From assembly GCA_002281855.1 (NCBI GenBank), contig NCHQ01000006.1, positions 62,001-126,000 of the forward strand: 64,000 nucleotides of DNA, given 5' to 3'. The position numbers and the translations under genes are program-made. The notes below the pieces were generated by a model. That model searched no databases. It had not been told where the DNA came from and saw nothing but the letters and a program-made list of their open reading frames with translations. Below, in pieces: positions 45,801 to 55,076 of the stretch (position 1 is the first letter of the stretch; every line of letters starts with the position of its first letter). This DNA comes from Rhodospirillales bacterium 24-66-33. Lineage in GTDB: Bacteria; Pseudomonadota; Alphaproteobacteria; Reyranellales; Reyranellaceae.

Positions 45801-47144
45801 TCACTTCCCGATGCAGAAGTCGCGGAAGATCACGTCTAAAAGTTCGTCGAGGCGCACCGTCCCGGTGATGCGGCCGATGGCACGCACGGCCAGTCGAAGA
45901 TCCTCTGCCGCCAGCGCCACCTCCGGCGCGTGCAGCGCGCGCGCCAGGGACGCCTGGCAGTCCAGCAGCGCCTCGCGATGGCGCGCCCGCGTGAGCGGCG
46001 GCGCACCGGCGCCTTCCTCCATCGCCGCCGACGCGGCCTGCTCCAGACGCGCCAGCAACCGGGGCAGGCCGGTCCCGTCCCGGGTCGACAGGGCGACGAC
46101 CAGAGGATCGTCGATCGCCACGAGATCGGCCTTGTTCGCCACGGCGATGTCGCGCTCAGGGTTCCAGCCTTCGGTCGAGCGCAGGATCGCGTGCATGTCC
46201 GAACGCCAATCGCCGGACGCGTCGAGAACCAGCACCCGCAGGTCGGCCGCCGCCGCCCGCGCCCGGGCCCGGCGGACGCCCTCCTGCTCGACGGCGTCGC
46301 CCGACTCGCGCAGGCCCGCCGTATCGGCCAGCACCACCGGCCAGCCGCCGAGATCGAGATGCACCTCGATCACGTCGCGCGTCGTGCCGGCGGTCTCCGA
46401 GACGATCGCCGCCTCGCGCCGGGCGAGCAGGTTGAGCAGGGAGGACTTGCCGGCATTGGGCGGCCCGATGATCGCGATGGAAAGCCCGTCGCGCAGCCGC
46501 TCGCCACGACGATCCGCGAGATGAATCGCGATCTCGTCCCGCAGGCCGGCGATGGCGACCCGCACCTCGTCCGCCAGTCCCTCCGGCAGATCCTCGTCGG
46601 GAAAGTCGATCGCCGCCTCGAGATGGGCCAGCGCCCGCACCCCTTTGCTGCGCCACTGCTCGTAGAGCCGGTGCAGGGCGCCCTCCATCTGCTGCAGCGC
46701 CTGCCGCCGCTGCGCGGCCGTCTCGGCCGCCACCAGATCGGCGATGCCCTCGGCTTCGGTGAGGTCGAGCTTGCCGTGCTCGAAGGCGCGGCGCGTGAAC
46801 TCGCCGGGTTCGGCCAGTCGACAGAACCCCAGATGGGCCAGGGCATCCATCGCCGCGCCCACGACGGCGCGGCCGCCATGGAGATGGAGTTCGGCCATCG
46901 GTTCGCCGGTCTCGGTGTTCGGCGCCGCGAACCAGACGACGAGTGCCTTGTCGAAAACCTCCCCGGTCGAGGGATCGTGAAGGGCACGCAGGACCAGGCG
47001 CCGGGGCTCCGGCAGGGGCCGCCGGGTGAGTTGCTCCACCGCGTCGCCCGCACGCGGTCCGCTCACGCGAACGACGGCGAGCGCGCCGGGGTGCGCACGC
47101 GTGGGCGTCGGCGTGCCCAGCGCATAGATCGTGGCGTCGGTCAC
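45801..47144 (-). CDS. mnmE: tRNA modification GTPase MnmE (TrmE)
   Basis: A 447-residue GTPase. The N-terminal folate-binding domain starts TIYALGTPTPTRAHPGALAVVRVSG; ELHLHGGRAVVGAAMDAL and EFTRRAFEHGKLDLTEAEGIADL are conserved. The G domain has GPPNAGKSSLLNLL, DTAGLRE and NKADL. The C-terminal motif CIGK, with the redox cysteine, is intact. The start is a GTG at 47144 overlapping the stop of the HhH gene (GTGA). In most alphaproteobacteria mnmG would be next; here B12 and NHEJ genes intervene. Confidence 0.97.
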   Translation of the reverse strand: MTDATIYALGTPTPTRAHPGALAVVRVSGPRAGDAVEQLTRRPLPEPRRLVLRALHDPSTGEVFDKALVVWFAAPNTETGEPMAELHLHGGRAVVGAAMDALAHLGFCRLAEPGEFTRRAFEHGKLDLTEAEGIADLVAAETAAQRRQALQQMEGALHRLYEQWRSKGVRALAHLEAAIDFPDEDLPEGLADEVRVAIAGLRDEIAIHLADRRGERLRDGLSIAIIGPPNAGKSSLLNLLARREAAIVSETAGTTRDVIEVHLDLGGWPVVLADTAGLRESGDAVEQEGVRRARARAAAADLRVLVLDASGDWRSDMHAILRSTEGWNPERDIAVANKADLVAIDDPLVVALSTRDGTGLPRLLARLEQAASAAMEEGAGAPPLTRARHREALLDCQASLARALHAPEVALAAEDLRLAVRAIGRITGTVRLDELLDVIFRDFCIGK

Positions 47145-47482
47145 GTCCGCTTGGGCGCCGGTTGAGCGGGGCGCGGCGCGGGGGCAGCCGGCACCGGGCG
47201 CGCCATGACCTTGTCGGCGATCTTCTCGTACAGCGCTTCGGGAATCAGGCGCCGCTCGACCAGTTCGGTCTTCGCCTTGAAGGGCCGGGCCCGGATGATG
47301 GCGTCGGCACGCACTTCGCCGATCCCGTCGAGCGCCATGAGATCGTCGCGGCTGGCACTGTTGAGGTCGATCAGGCCGGAAGCGGGCGCCGCCGGAGGAG
47401 GGGCAGGGCGCGCGCCCTGCGCCAGAACCGGGCTGGCGCCGCACAGGATCGCGAGGGCTGCGAGCAGGATTTTGAACGACAT
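47141..47482 (-). CDS. Secreted helix-hairpin-helix (ComEA-like) protein
   Basis: A 113-residue protein with a signal peptide (FKILLAALAILCGASPVLAQ) and one ComEA-type HhH DNA-binding unit: IDLNSASRDDLMALDGIGEVRADAIIRARPF. A Pro/Ala-rich segment lies on each side. It would act in the periplasm, perhaps in DNA binding or as a structural factor. Start at 47482 is chosen because it gives the signal peptide; the longer frame to 47524 does not. Its stop overlaps the mnmE start, so it heads an operon with mnmE. Confidence 0.85.
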   Translation of the reverse strand: MSFKILLAALAILCGASPVLAQGARPAPPPAAPASGLIDLNSASRDDLMALDGIGEVRADAIIRARPFKAKTELVERRLIPEALYEKIADKVMARPVPAAPAPRPAQPAPKRT

Positions 47483-47600
47483 GGCAGCCAGTATCGCACG
47501 AAATCGGCGGGGCTCGGGACCCACCCGATCTACCGCGAGAGGGAAGCGCCGCTCATGAGGCCTACTTTAGGCCACCCGCACCCTGTAGTATCCGCCCGCC

Positions 47601-50393
47601 ATGGCCCAGCCCTATGACGAAATTCCGGACCGCCGCCGCATCGTGCGCCGCCGCACCCTAGAGGAGGCCCTCGCCCACCTGGTCGAGGACCTGCCGGACG
47701 GTGGCGAGCCACCACGCCCGCCGGTGCTCGCCCTGTTGCGCGATGCGCTGACCAAGGGCCGGGCCGAGATTCGCCGTCGTTTCGAAGAGCCGGGCCCGCT
47801 CAAGAATGATGGGCCGGCGGTGCTGGCCGCGACCTCCTACCTGATGGACCAGATCATCCGGGTCCTGTTCGACTTCGCCGACCAGCATGCCTATCCGGCA
47901 GCCAATCCCAGCGCCGCCGAGCGGCTGGGCGTGGTCGCGACCGGCGGCTACGGCCGTGGCGAGCTGGCGCCCCTATCCGACATCGATCTTCTGTTCCTGC
48001 GTCCTTACAAGCAGACACCGCGCGGCGAGCAGATCGTCGAGTTCATGCTCTACCTTCTGTGGGATCTCGGCCTGAAAGTCGGGCATGCGACCCGCACGGT
48101 CGACGAGAGCCTGCGATACGCCGAGCGCGACCAGACGATCCGCACCGCGCTGCTGGAAGCCCGCTACCTGTGGGGCGACCGCGCCCTGTTCGACGAGCTG
48201 CAGCGCGGCTTCGCGCTGAAGTTCTACACGGGCGACGGCCGCGACTTCGTCGATGCCAAACTCGCGGAGCGCGACCAGCGCCATCATCGCATGGGCGATT
48301 CGCGCTATGTCGTCGAACCCAACGTCAAGGAAGGCAAGGGCGGGCTGCGCGACTTGCACCTGCTCTTCTGGATCGCCAAGTATCTCTACCGCGTGAGCGA
48401 GCCCGGCGAGCTGGTCGCCAAGGGCGTGCTCACCAAGGAAGAAGCCCGGCATTTCGAACGGGCCGAGCGTTTCCTCTCGACCGTGCGCTGCCACATCCAT
48501 TACCTGACGGGCCGCGCCGACGATCGCCTCTCGTTCGATCTCCAGCGCGAGATCGCCACCCGCCTCGGCTATCAGGACCGGCCGGGCAGCCGCGGCGTCG
48601 AGCGTTTCACCAAACACTATTATCTTCACGCCAAGACAGTGGGCGACCTGACGCGCATCTTCGTGGCCGCGCTCGAAGACAGCCGCCGCCGCAAGCCCAA
48701 GCTCGCCGCGCTGTGGCAAAGTCTGCGGCCGCGCGAGCTCGAAGGCTTCCGCCTCGACGGCGAACGCCTGGCCGTCACGGCACCCGATTCGTTTGCCAAG
48801 GATCCCGTGGCGATCCTGCGCCTCTTCCACGTCGCACAGGAGAACGACCTCGACATCCATCCTGCGACCTTGCGGCTGATCACGCAGAACATCCGGCTGG
48901 TCGACAGGCTTCGCAACGACCCGGAAGCGAACCGGCTGTTCATGGAGATGCTGACGTCGCGCCATGATCCGGAGACGACTTTGAGGCGCCTCAACGAGGC
49001 CGGCGTGTTCGGGCGCTTCGTGCCCGATTTCGGCAGGGTGGTCGCGCAGACGCAGCACGACATGTATCACACCTACACGGTCGACGAGCACACGATCCGC
49101 GCCATCGGCATCCTCTCGAAGATCGAATCAGGTGTCCTCAAGGAAGACCATCCTCTGTCGGCCGACGTGGTGCACAAGATCCTCTCACGGCCGGTCCTCT
49201 ATCTCGCGGTGCTGCTACACGACATCGCCAAGGGCCGTGGCGGCGATCATTCCATCCTCGGCGCCGATGTGGCGATGCAGCTCGGACCGCGCCTCGGCCT
49301 CAGCGCCGCCGAGACCGAGACCGTGGCCTGGCTGGTGCGCTATCACCTCGCCATGTCGGCCACTTCGTTCCAGCGCGATCTGATGGACCCGAAGACCATC
49401 GAGACCTTCGCGGCCCTGATCCAGTCGCCCGAACGCCTACGCCTGCTGCTGGTCCTGACCGTGTGCGACATCCGCGCGGTCGGGCCCAACGTCTGGAACA
49501 ACTGGAAGGCCGCGCTCCTGCGCCAGCTTTACAATGCGACGGAGCAGGTCCTGTCCGGTGGCACGCTGAGCGGCGGCCGCGCCGAGCGCATCAAGCACAT
49601 ACAGGCCGAGGTCGCGAAGCGACTGCCGGGCTGGAGCGACGCCGACAAGGAGGCGCATTTCGCCCGCGGCTACGCCTCCTACTGGCTGTCCTTCCCGATC
49701 GAGACGCTGGTCCGCCAGGCCGAACTGGTGCGGGGCGCCGAACGGGGCAAACAGCCGCTCGCCATCGAGCATCGGGTCGACGAAGAGCGTTCGGTGACCG
49801 AGGTCACGATCTACACGCTCGACACGCATGGCCTGTTTGCCCGCCTCGCCGGCGCCATGGCGATCAGCGGCGCCAACATCGTGGACGCCAAGATCTTCAC
49901 CCTGGCCAACGGCATGGCGCTCGACACGTTCTGGATCCAGGACCTCGAGGGCAAGCCGTTCGACGGGCCGCAGCGGCTGGCGCGGCTGGCGGCGCGCGTG
50001 GAGCTGGCGCTGTCCAACCGTCTCGACATCCAGCGCGAGCTGGACAGCCAGCGCGGCTCGTGGCCCAAGCGCGACCGCGTCTTCACCGTCGAGCCCCGAG
50101 CGCTGATCGACAACAACGCCTCAGACGCCTTCACGGTGATCGAGGTCAACGGCCGCGACCGGCCGGGCTTCCTGCACGTCGTCACGCGCGCGCTCACGCG
50201 CCTCAACCTGCAGATCGCCACCGCGCATGTCACGACCTACGGCGAGCGCGCGGTCGACGTCTTCTATATCAAGGACCTGTTCGGCCTGAAGGTCGTGCAC
50301 CCCGACAAGCTGAAACAGATCTCGGCTGCCGTCGAAGCCGCCATCCGCGACTTCGACTCCCGCTTCGACCCGGTGGCGAAGGCGGCAGAGTAG
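47601..50393 (+). CDS. glnD: [Protein-PII] uridylyltransferase/uridylyl-removing enzyme GlnD
   Basis: A 930-residue nitrogen sensor. The nucleotidyltransferase domain carries GGYGRGELAPLSDIDLLFL near residue 113. The HD domain for UMP removal has LLHDIAKGRGGDHSILGADVA near 545. Two C-terminal ACT domains bind glutamine: YTLDTHGLFARLAGAMA near 735 and NGRDRPGFLHVVTRAL near 850. It uridylylates PII proteins when glutamine is low. It starts 118 bases from the divergent HhH-mnmE operon. Confidence 0.98.
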   Translation: MAQPYDEIPDRRRIVRRRTLEEALAHLVEDLPDGGEPPRPPVLALLRDALTKGRAEIRRRFEEPGPLKNDGPAVLAATSYLMDQIIRVLFDFADQHAYPAANPSAAERLGVVATGGYGRGELAPLSDIDLLFLRPYKQTPRGEQIVEFMLYLLWDLGLKVGHATRTVDESLRYAERDQTIRTALLEARYLWGDRALFDELQRGFALKFYTGDGRDFVDAKLAERDQRHHRMGDSRYVVEPNVKEGKGGLRDLHLLFWIAKYLYRVSEPGELVAKGVLTKEEARHFERAERFLSTVRCHIHYLTGRADDRLSFDLQREIATRLGYQDRPGSRGVERFTKHYYLHAKTVGDLTRIFVAALEDSRRRKPKLAALWQSLRPRELEGFRLDGERLAVTAPDSFAKDPVAILRLFHVAQENDLDIHPATLRLITQNIRLVDRLRNDPEANRLFMEMLTSRHDPETTLRRLNEAGVFGRFVPDFGRVVAQTQHDMYHTYTVDEHTIRAIGILSKIESGVLKEDHPLSADVVHKILSRPVLYLAVLLHDIAKGRGGDHSILGADVAMQLGPRLGLSAAETETVAWLVRYHLAMSATSFQRDLMDPKTIETFAALIQSPERLRLLLVLTVCDIRAVGPNVWNNWKAALLRQLYNATEQVLSGGTLSGGRAERIKHIQAEVAKRLPGWSDADKEAHFARGYASYWLSFPIETLVRQAELVRGAERGKQPLAIEHRVDEERSVTEVTIYTLDTHGLFARLAGAMAISGANIVDAKIFTLANGMALDTFWIQDLEGKPFDGPQRLARLAARVELALSNRLDIQRELDSQRGSWPKRDRVFTVEPRALIDNNASDAFTVIEVNGRDRPGFLHVVTRALTRLNLQIATAHVTTYGERAVDVFYIKDLFGLKVVHPDKLKQISAAVEAAIRDFDSRFDPVAKAAE

Positions 50394-50406
50394 CGCGCCC
50401 CCAGCC

Positions 50407-51387
50407 TCACTCCGGCTTGAAGTTGGCGGCCTTCAGCAGCGCGGTGTTGGTTTCGACTTCCGACTTAATGAAGGCGGCGAACTCTTTCGGGCCGCGCGCG
50501 GTCGGGACGATGCCGAGCGACGTCGTCTTCTCGATGAATCCCTTGTCGCTCGAAACCGCGGCCATGCCGGCGGCCAGCTTGTTCACGACCGCATCCGGCG
50601 TGTCCTTGGGCGCCCACACGCCATACCAGGAGCTGAGGTTGAAATCCTTGAGGCCCACTTCGGCGGACGTCGGGATGTTCGGCGCGAGCGGCGTGCGCTG
50701 CTTGGACGTCACGAACAGGCCCTTGGCCCGGCCTGACGTGGCCAGCGGCAGAAGCGCCGTCCAGGGATCCATGAAGAACTGGACGCTGCCCGCCATCAGG
50801 TCGGTATTGGCCGGCGCCGTGCCCTTGTAGAGGATCTGGTCGAGCGGGATGCCGATGCGCTTCAACCACGCCAGGGTGGCGATATGGCCGGCCGAGCCGC
50901 CCGAGGATATCGCGATGAAGAATTTCTTCGGATCCTTGGCGACCGCCGCCATGACGGCCGCATAGTCGGTGCCCGGCACGTTGTTGTTAGCCAGCAGCAC
51001 CAGCGGCGCCTCGCCGGCCTGGGCGATCGGGCGGAAATCGGTCTGCGGGTCGTAGGGGCAGGAGGGCACCACCGTCTTGCCCAGCACGAACAGACTGGCG
51101 TTGAACAGGATCGTGTAGCCGTCCGGCTCGGCCCGGCGGACCGTGTCGGAGCCGATGGTGCTGGAAGCGCCGCCGATGTTCTGGATGACGATCTGCTGGC
51201 CGAGCTTCTCCGACAGGAACTGTGCGGTGATACGACCAAGCCCGTCCGTACCGCCGCCGGGCGGGTAGGGCACGATCATCTTCAGCGGCTTGCTCGGATA
51301 ATCCTGGGCGACGGCGGAACCGATGGACGGAGCGACGAGAAGCGATGCGCCTGCGGCGCCCAGCACGGTCCTACGACGGAGATTCAT
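50407..51387 (-). CDS. Tripartite tricarboxylate transporter binding protein (Bug family)
   Basis: A 326-residue periplasmic protein of the Bug/TctC type. The signal peptide RRRTVLGAAGASLLVAPSIGSAVAQ has the twin arginine pattern. The mature part has YPSKPLKMIVPYPPGGGTDGLGRI, the family-defining first loop. VAKDPKKFFIAISSGGSAGH and the C-terminal PTARGPKEFAAFI follow. No membrane subunits TctA/TctB lie nearby, so it is an orphan, as most Bug proteins are. The ligand is unknown. It ends 13 bases from convergent glnD. Confidence 0.93.
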   Translation of the reverse strand: MNLRRRTVLGAAGASLLVAPSIGSAVAQDYPSKPLKMIVPYPPGGGTDGLGRITAQFLSEKLGQQIVIQNIGGASSTIGSDTVRRAEPDGYTILFNASLFVLGKTVVPSCPYDPQTDFRPIAQAGEAPLVLLANNNVPGTDYAAVMAAVAKDPKKFFIAISSGGSAGHIATLAWLKRIGIPLDQILYKGTAPANTDLMAGSVQFFMDPWTALLPLATSGRAKGLFVTSKQRTPLAPNIPTSAEVGLKDFNLSSWYGVWAPKDTPDAVVNKLAAGMAAVSSDKGFIEKTTSLGIVPTARGPKEFAAFIKSEVETNTALLKAANFKPE

Positions 51388-51398
51388 GGAAGACTGCC

Positions 51399-51806
51399 TC
51401 AGGGTTGCACCAAGACAGAAGATGCACACATTGTGCCATGTTCCGTCTCACAGATCGTGCGGGAGACCCGTCTTTCGCCGACTTCCCCGCAGGGCACGCC
51501 CAGGGCCCGGGACGTATCCAGATGCTGCCGAAGGGTGGCCTTGGCGCCCGGGGCAATCGGAGCCGGCACCCCGCCGCGATAGGCCGACTTCAATTCGATG
51601 GTCCGCTGGCGGCCGTCGCGCAGGGCAAGCACGACATCGACCTGAAGATAGTCGATCGTCTCCCCCGACTTGTTCTCGACCACCAGGCTCGGCACGCAGT
51701 TGCCATAGACGTTGGAATCGCTGCCGCGCGTCACGGCGATATCGGTGGCTGCAAGGGCCGCCGTTGACGAGAGAATCCCACCAAACGCTACCCAGGCTGC
51801 CTTCAT
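51399..51806 (-). CDS. Secreted hypothetical protein
   Basis: A 135-residue protein with a signal peptide (KAAWVAFGGILSSTAALAA) and four cysteines in the mature part (GNCVPSLVV, GVPCGEVGERR, TICETEHG and MCASSV) that could form two disulfides. The ATG at 51806 has a strong AGGAGG site 5 bases upstream. I do not recognise the family. A single immunoglobulin-like or beta-sandwich fold is likely from the sequence VVENKSGETIDYLQVDVVLAL. It lies between PDRP and the Bug protein, all on the minus strand. Confidence 0.75.
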   Translation of the reverse strand: MKAAWVAFGGILSSTAALAATDIAVTRGSDSNVYGNCVPSLVVENKSGETIDYLQVDVVLALRDGRQRTIELKSAYRGGVPAPIAPGAKATLRQHLDTSRALGVPCGEVGERRVSRTICETEHGTMCASSVLVQP

Positions 51807-51829
51807 GGTCGCCTCCTGCCTCGTTGTCC

Positions 51830-52663
51830 CTACGGCGCCTGGAGCCTCTGCTCCCGGCGGGTCGCCAGCATCTGCAGGATGGTCGCCGCCGTCTCCTCGA
51901 TCGAGCGTCGCGTCACGTCGATGGTCGCCCACTTGCGGCGGGCATAGAGGCGACGGGCATCCTGGATCTCGCTCTGGACCGTATCCATATCGGTATAGTC
52001 GCTCTCGGTGTCCTGCTGCATGAGCCGCAGGCGGTTGACGCGGATCTGCACCAGCCGCTCCGGATCGGTGATCAGGCCGACGATCAACGGCCGCTTTGCC
52101 TCCTCGAGCTCGGCCGGCGGCGGTACCTGCGGCACCAGCGGCACGTTCGCGGCGCGCACGCCGCGGTTGGCCAAATATACACAGGTCGGTGTCTTGGAGG
52201 TGCGAGAGGGGCCGACCAGGATGACATCGGCATCGTCGAGGTCGTGTGTCGACTGGCCGTCATCGTGCGCCAGCGTAAAATGCATCGCGTCGATCCGGTC
52301 GAAATAGCCCTCGTCGAGCTGATGCTGGCGGCCTGGCCACTGCTCGCTCTTGGAATGGAAATGAACCGCCAGCACGCTCATCGCCTGGTCGAGCACGCCG
52401 ACACAAGGAAGCTGCAGGCGCCGGCAATGATCGCGCACCACGTCGCGCAACTCGGGATCGACCAGCGTATAGAGGACGGGACCGCGGTCGCGTTCAACCG
52501 CCTGCATCACCTTTTCCATCTGCGCCGGGGAACGCACCAGTGACCAGACATGCTCCTGAACGAAGATGCCCTCGTACTGGACGAGACAGGCGCGCGCGAC
52601 ACTCGAGACGGTCTCGCCGGTCGAATCGGACACGAGATGGACGTGAAAATTGCGGTTGGCCAC
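51830..52663 (-). CDS. Pyruvate, phosphate dikinase regulatory protein (PDRP/DUF299 kinase-pyrophosphorylase)
   Basis: A 277-residue bifunctional kinase/pyrophosphorylase that switches pyruvate phosphate dikinase or PEP synthase on and off. FHVHLVSDSTGETVSSVARA at the start, VLVGPSRTSKTPTCVYLA (P-loop) in the middle and YARRKWATIDVTRRSIEETAA at the end are diagnostic. The GTG at 52663 gives the standard N-terminus; an ATG at 52741 would add 26 unconserved residues. It is the homologue of Rickettsia RP001, which borders the chromosome origin next to hemE in Caulobacter. Confidence 0.94.
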   Translation of the reverse strand: MANRNFHVHLVSDSTGETVSSVARACLVQYEGIFVQEHVWSLVRSPAQMEKVMQAVERDRGPVLYTLVDPELRDVVRDHCRRLQLPCVGVLDQAMSVLAVHFHSKSEQWPGRQHQLDEGYFDRIDAMHFTLAHDDGQSTHDLDDADVILVGPSRTSKTPTCVYLANRGVRAANVPLVPQVPPPAELEEAKRPLIVGLITDPERLVQIRVNRLRLMQQDTESDYTDMDTVQSEIQDARRLYARRKWATIDVTRRSIEETAATILQMLATRREQRLQAP

Positions 52664-52985
52664 GGATCGTTTTACCCCACAGCGAGGCCGGGAGAAACGC
52701 GGGATTGATCCGGGCATTTCGGGGACAAACAGCGCGGCCATCCAAACCCAGCCGATTCAGGACCCGACTCGCCTCACCCGTCCAACTTGTCGTCCCCTGC
52801 GTACACCTCGGGATGAATGACCTGCGAGTCGGGAATCAGGCCCTGGAGTCGCTTGGAATCGGTACGATCCGGTCCACAGCCCCCTGGGGAGCGATCACCA
52901 ATAGGGCGTATCCCCACATGGCACAGGCCCTACTACTGCTACTACCTAATATGAATAGAGTAGAAGGAAGCATGAGGGACAGAGC
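52664..52985. other. Candidate chromosomal origin of replication (oriC)
   Basis: This 322-base non-coding gap lies between the PDRP gene (RP001 homologue) and hemE, the position of the Caulobacter origin. DnaA-box-like sequences are weak but share a CCCCACA end: TTACCCCACA (52672-52681) and TATCCCCACA (52909-52918), plus GGTCCACAG near 52871. Next come a short GC segment, the triplet run CTACTACTGCTACTACC (52930-52946) and the AT-rich TAATATGAATAGAG. That layout resembles the DnaA box, GC spacer and DnaA-trio of bacterial unwinding elements. No perfect TTATCCACA is present. Confidence 0.6.
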
Positions 52986-54035
52986 TTGAGCAGTGTGAAC
53001 CCGAGGGGGAAGTTCCTCGAGACGTTGGCCGGAACGAGACATCCGACGCCACCCATCTGGCTGATGCGTCAGGCGGGACGCTACCTGCCGGAGTACCGTG
53101 CGGTGCGGTCGACGACGCGATCCTTCCTCGAATTCTGCTACACGCCCGACAAGGCGGTCGAGGTGACCTTGCAGCCGATCCGCCGGTTCGGGCTCGATGC
53201 TGCGATCATTTTCTCCGACATCCTCGTGATCCCGGATGCGCTTGGCCAGAAGGTCTGGTTCGCGGAAGGCGAGGGACCGAAGCTGGAAGCGCTGACCGAC
53301 CCCTCGCAATTCGGCCGGCTGTCACGAGCGCGCCTTCAGGAACATCTCGCCCCGGTCTACGAGGCGATCCGGCAGACGCGCGCCGAACTGCCGAAGGACA
53401 CGGCGTTGCTGGGGTTCGCCGGCGCACCGTTCACGCTCGCCTGCTACATGATCGAAGGCAGCGGCAGCAAGGATTTCGCCAAGGTGAAGAAATGGGCCTA
53501 TGCCCATCCCGAATCCTTCAAGCTGCTGATCGATCTCCTGGTCGACGCGGTGGTCGATCATCTCGGCCATCAGGTCGAAGCCGGCGTCGATGCGGTGCAG
53601 CTCTTCGACTCCTGGGCGGGCATCCTGCCGGAAGAGCAACTCTTCCACTGGTCGCTCGATCCGATGGTGCGGATCGCCAAGTCCTTGCGCGAGCGTCATC
53701 CCGGCGTGCCGATCATCGCGTTCCCGCGCGCAGTCGGACCGGCGGCGCTGATGTATCGCCTGCCCGAGACGTTCAGCGCGCTCTCGCTCGATACCGGCAT
53801 CGGCGCGCATTGGGCGGCGAAGGAAATCCAGCCGCACATCCCCGTGCAGGGCAATCTCGATCCGATCATGCTGGTGGCCGGGGGCGAGGCGATGGAGCGT
53901 GAGGCCAACCGCATTCTCGACAAGCTTGGGCACGGCTCCTTCGTGTTCAATCTGGGTCACGGCGTGGTGCCGCAGACGCCCCCCGACAATGTCGCGCGTC
54001 TGGTCGAGATCGTGCGCAACTGGAAGCCGGGCTGA
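52986..54035 (+). CDS. hemE: Uroporphyrinogen decarboxylase
   Basis: A 349-residue HemE. PPIWLMRQAGRYLPEYRAVR near residue 20 is the family signature, and GFAGAPFTLACYMIEG and LGHGVVPQTPPDNV are also conserved. It removes four carboxyls from uroporphyrinogen III. The start is a TTG at 52986 or a GTG at 52995; no suitable ATG is in frame. The ribosome-binding region lies directly beside the AT-rich part of the candidate origin. It heads hemE-hemH-hemJ. Confidence 0.97.
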   Translation: MSSVNPRGKFLETLAGTRHPTPPIWLMRQAGRYLPEYRAVRSTTRSFLEFCYTPDKAVEVTLQPIRRFGLDAAIIFSDILVIPDALGQKVWFAEGEGPKLEALTDPSQFGRLSRARLQEHLAPVYEAIRQTRAELPKDTALLGFAGAPFTLACYMIEGSGSKDFAKVKKWAYAHPESFKLLIDLLVDAVVDHLGHQVEAGVDAVQLFDSWAGILPEEQLFHWSLDPMVRIAKSLRERHPGVPIIAFPRAVGPAALMYRLPETFSALSLDTGIGAHWAAKEIQPHIPVQGNLDPIMLVAGGEAMEREANRILDKLGHGSFVFNLGHGVVPQTPPDNVARLVEIVRNWKPG

Positions 54036-54044
54036 GATCGCGCG

Positions 54045-55076
54045 ATGAAGATTGCCATCGTCCTGTTCAATCTCGGCGGCCCGGATTCGCCGGAAGCCGT
54101 GCAGCCGTTCCTGCGCAACCTGTTCAGCGATCCGGCGATCATCTCGCTGCCGTCGTTCTTCCGGCTGCCGCTGGCGCGTTTCATTTCCAGCCGTCGTGCG
54201 CCCAAGGCACAAGCCATCTACGCTCAGATCGGCGGCAGCTCGCCGATCCTCGGGCAGACGGAAGCCCAGGCCCGCGCACTCGAAGAGGCGCTGGGCTCGG
54301 AACATGAATGGCGCGGCTATGTCTGCATGCGCTACTGGCACCCGATGACTGACGCCGTCGTGCGCTCTGTGAAGCGCTTCGCGCCCGATCGCATCGTCCT
54401 GCTGCCGCTCTATCCGCAATTCTCCACCACGACGACCGCCTCGTCGGTGAAGGCCTGGAAGGAAGCCGCCGCCGCCGCGAAGCTCGACGTGCCGACACAA
54501 ACCGTCTGCTGCTATCCCGATGAGGAAGGATTCATTTCGGCCTCCGTCGATCTCGTGAAGCAGGGCCTCGCCGAAATGGCCGATCGGCCCACGCGTGTGC
54601 TGTTCTCGGCGCACGGGCTTCCCGAAAAGATCGTCAAGGCCGGCGATCCCTACCAGGCGCAAGTCGAGCGCAGCGCCAAGGCGATCGCCGACAGAATCGG
54701 CGGTCTCGACTGGTCGGTCTGCTACCAGAGCCGCGTCGGGCCCCTGAAATGGATCGGCCCCTCGACCGACGCGGAGATCGAGCGGGCCGGCAGCGACGGC
54801 AAGGCCATCGTGCTCTATCCGCTGGCCTTCGTGTCGGAGCATTCCGAAACCCTGGTCGAGCTCGACATCGAATATCGCCATCTCAGCGAGAAGAGCGGCG
54901 TGCCTGCCTATGTGCGCGTTCCGACCGTGGGCACACATCCTGCCTTCATCGCCGGCCTGGCGGATCGCGTACGTGCCATCCTGGCCGAACCGCAGGTTGC
55001 GATCTGCCATGGTGCGAAGTCGATGCCCTGCAGCGCCAGCCACCGCGGCTGTCCGCTGATCGCCGGAGCGGCGTGA
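54045..55076 (+). CDS. hemH: Ferrochelatase
   Basis: A 343-residue HemH inserting iron into protoporphyrin IX. LFNLGGPDSPEAVQPFLRNLF, the CMRYWHPMT segment, FSAHGLPEKIVKAGDPY with the catalytic histidine, and CYQSRVGPLKWIGPSTD are all present. The C-terminal CPL-type extension contains several cysteines (AICHGAKSMPCSASHRGC), which in some bacteria bind a 2Fe-2S cluster. It overlaps the hemJ start by one base. Confidence 0.97.
   Translation: MKIAIVLFNLGGPDSPEAVQPFLRNLFSDPAIISLPSFFRLPLARFISSRRAPKAQAIYAQIGGSSPILGQTEAQARALEEALGSEHEWRGYVCMRYWHPMTDAVVRSVKRFAPDRIVLLPLYPQFSTTTTASSVKAWKEAAAAAKLDVPTQTVCCYPDEEGFISASVDLVKQGLAEMADRPTRVLFSAHGLPEKIVKAGDPYQAQVERSAKAIADRIGGLDWSVCYQSRVGPLKWIGPSTDAEIERAGSDGKAIVLYPLAFVSEHSETLVELDIEYRHLSEKSGVPAYVRVPTVGTHPAFIAGLADRVRAILAEPQVAICHGAKSMPCSASHRGCPLIAGAA

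Noticed and set aside
52872..52918. Treating GGTCCACAG and TATCCCCACA as standard DnaA boxes
   Set aside because: Both differ at two or more positions from TTATCCACA, so they are reported only as weak candidates supporting the origin by context.
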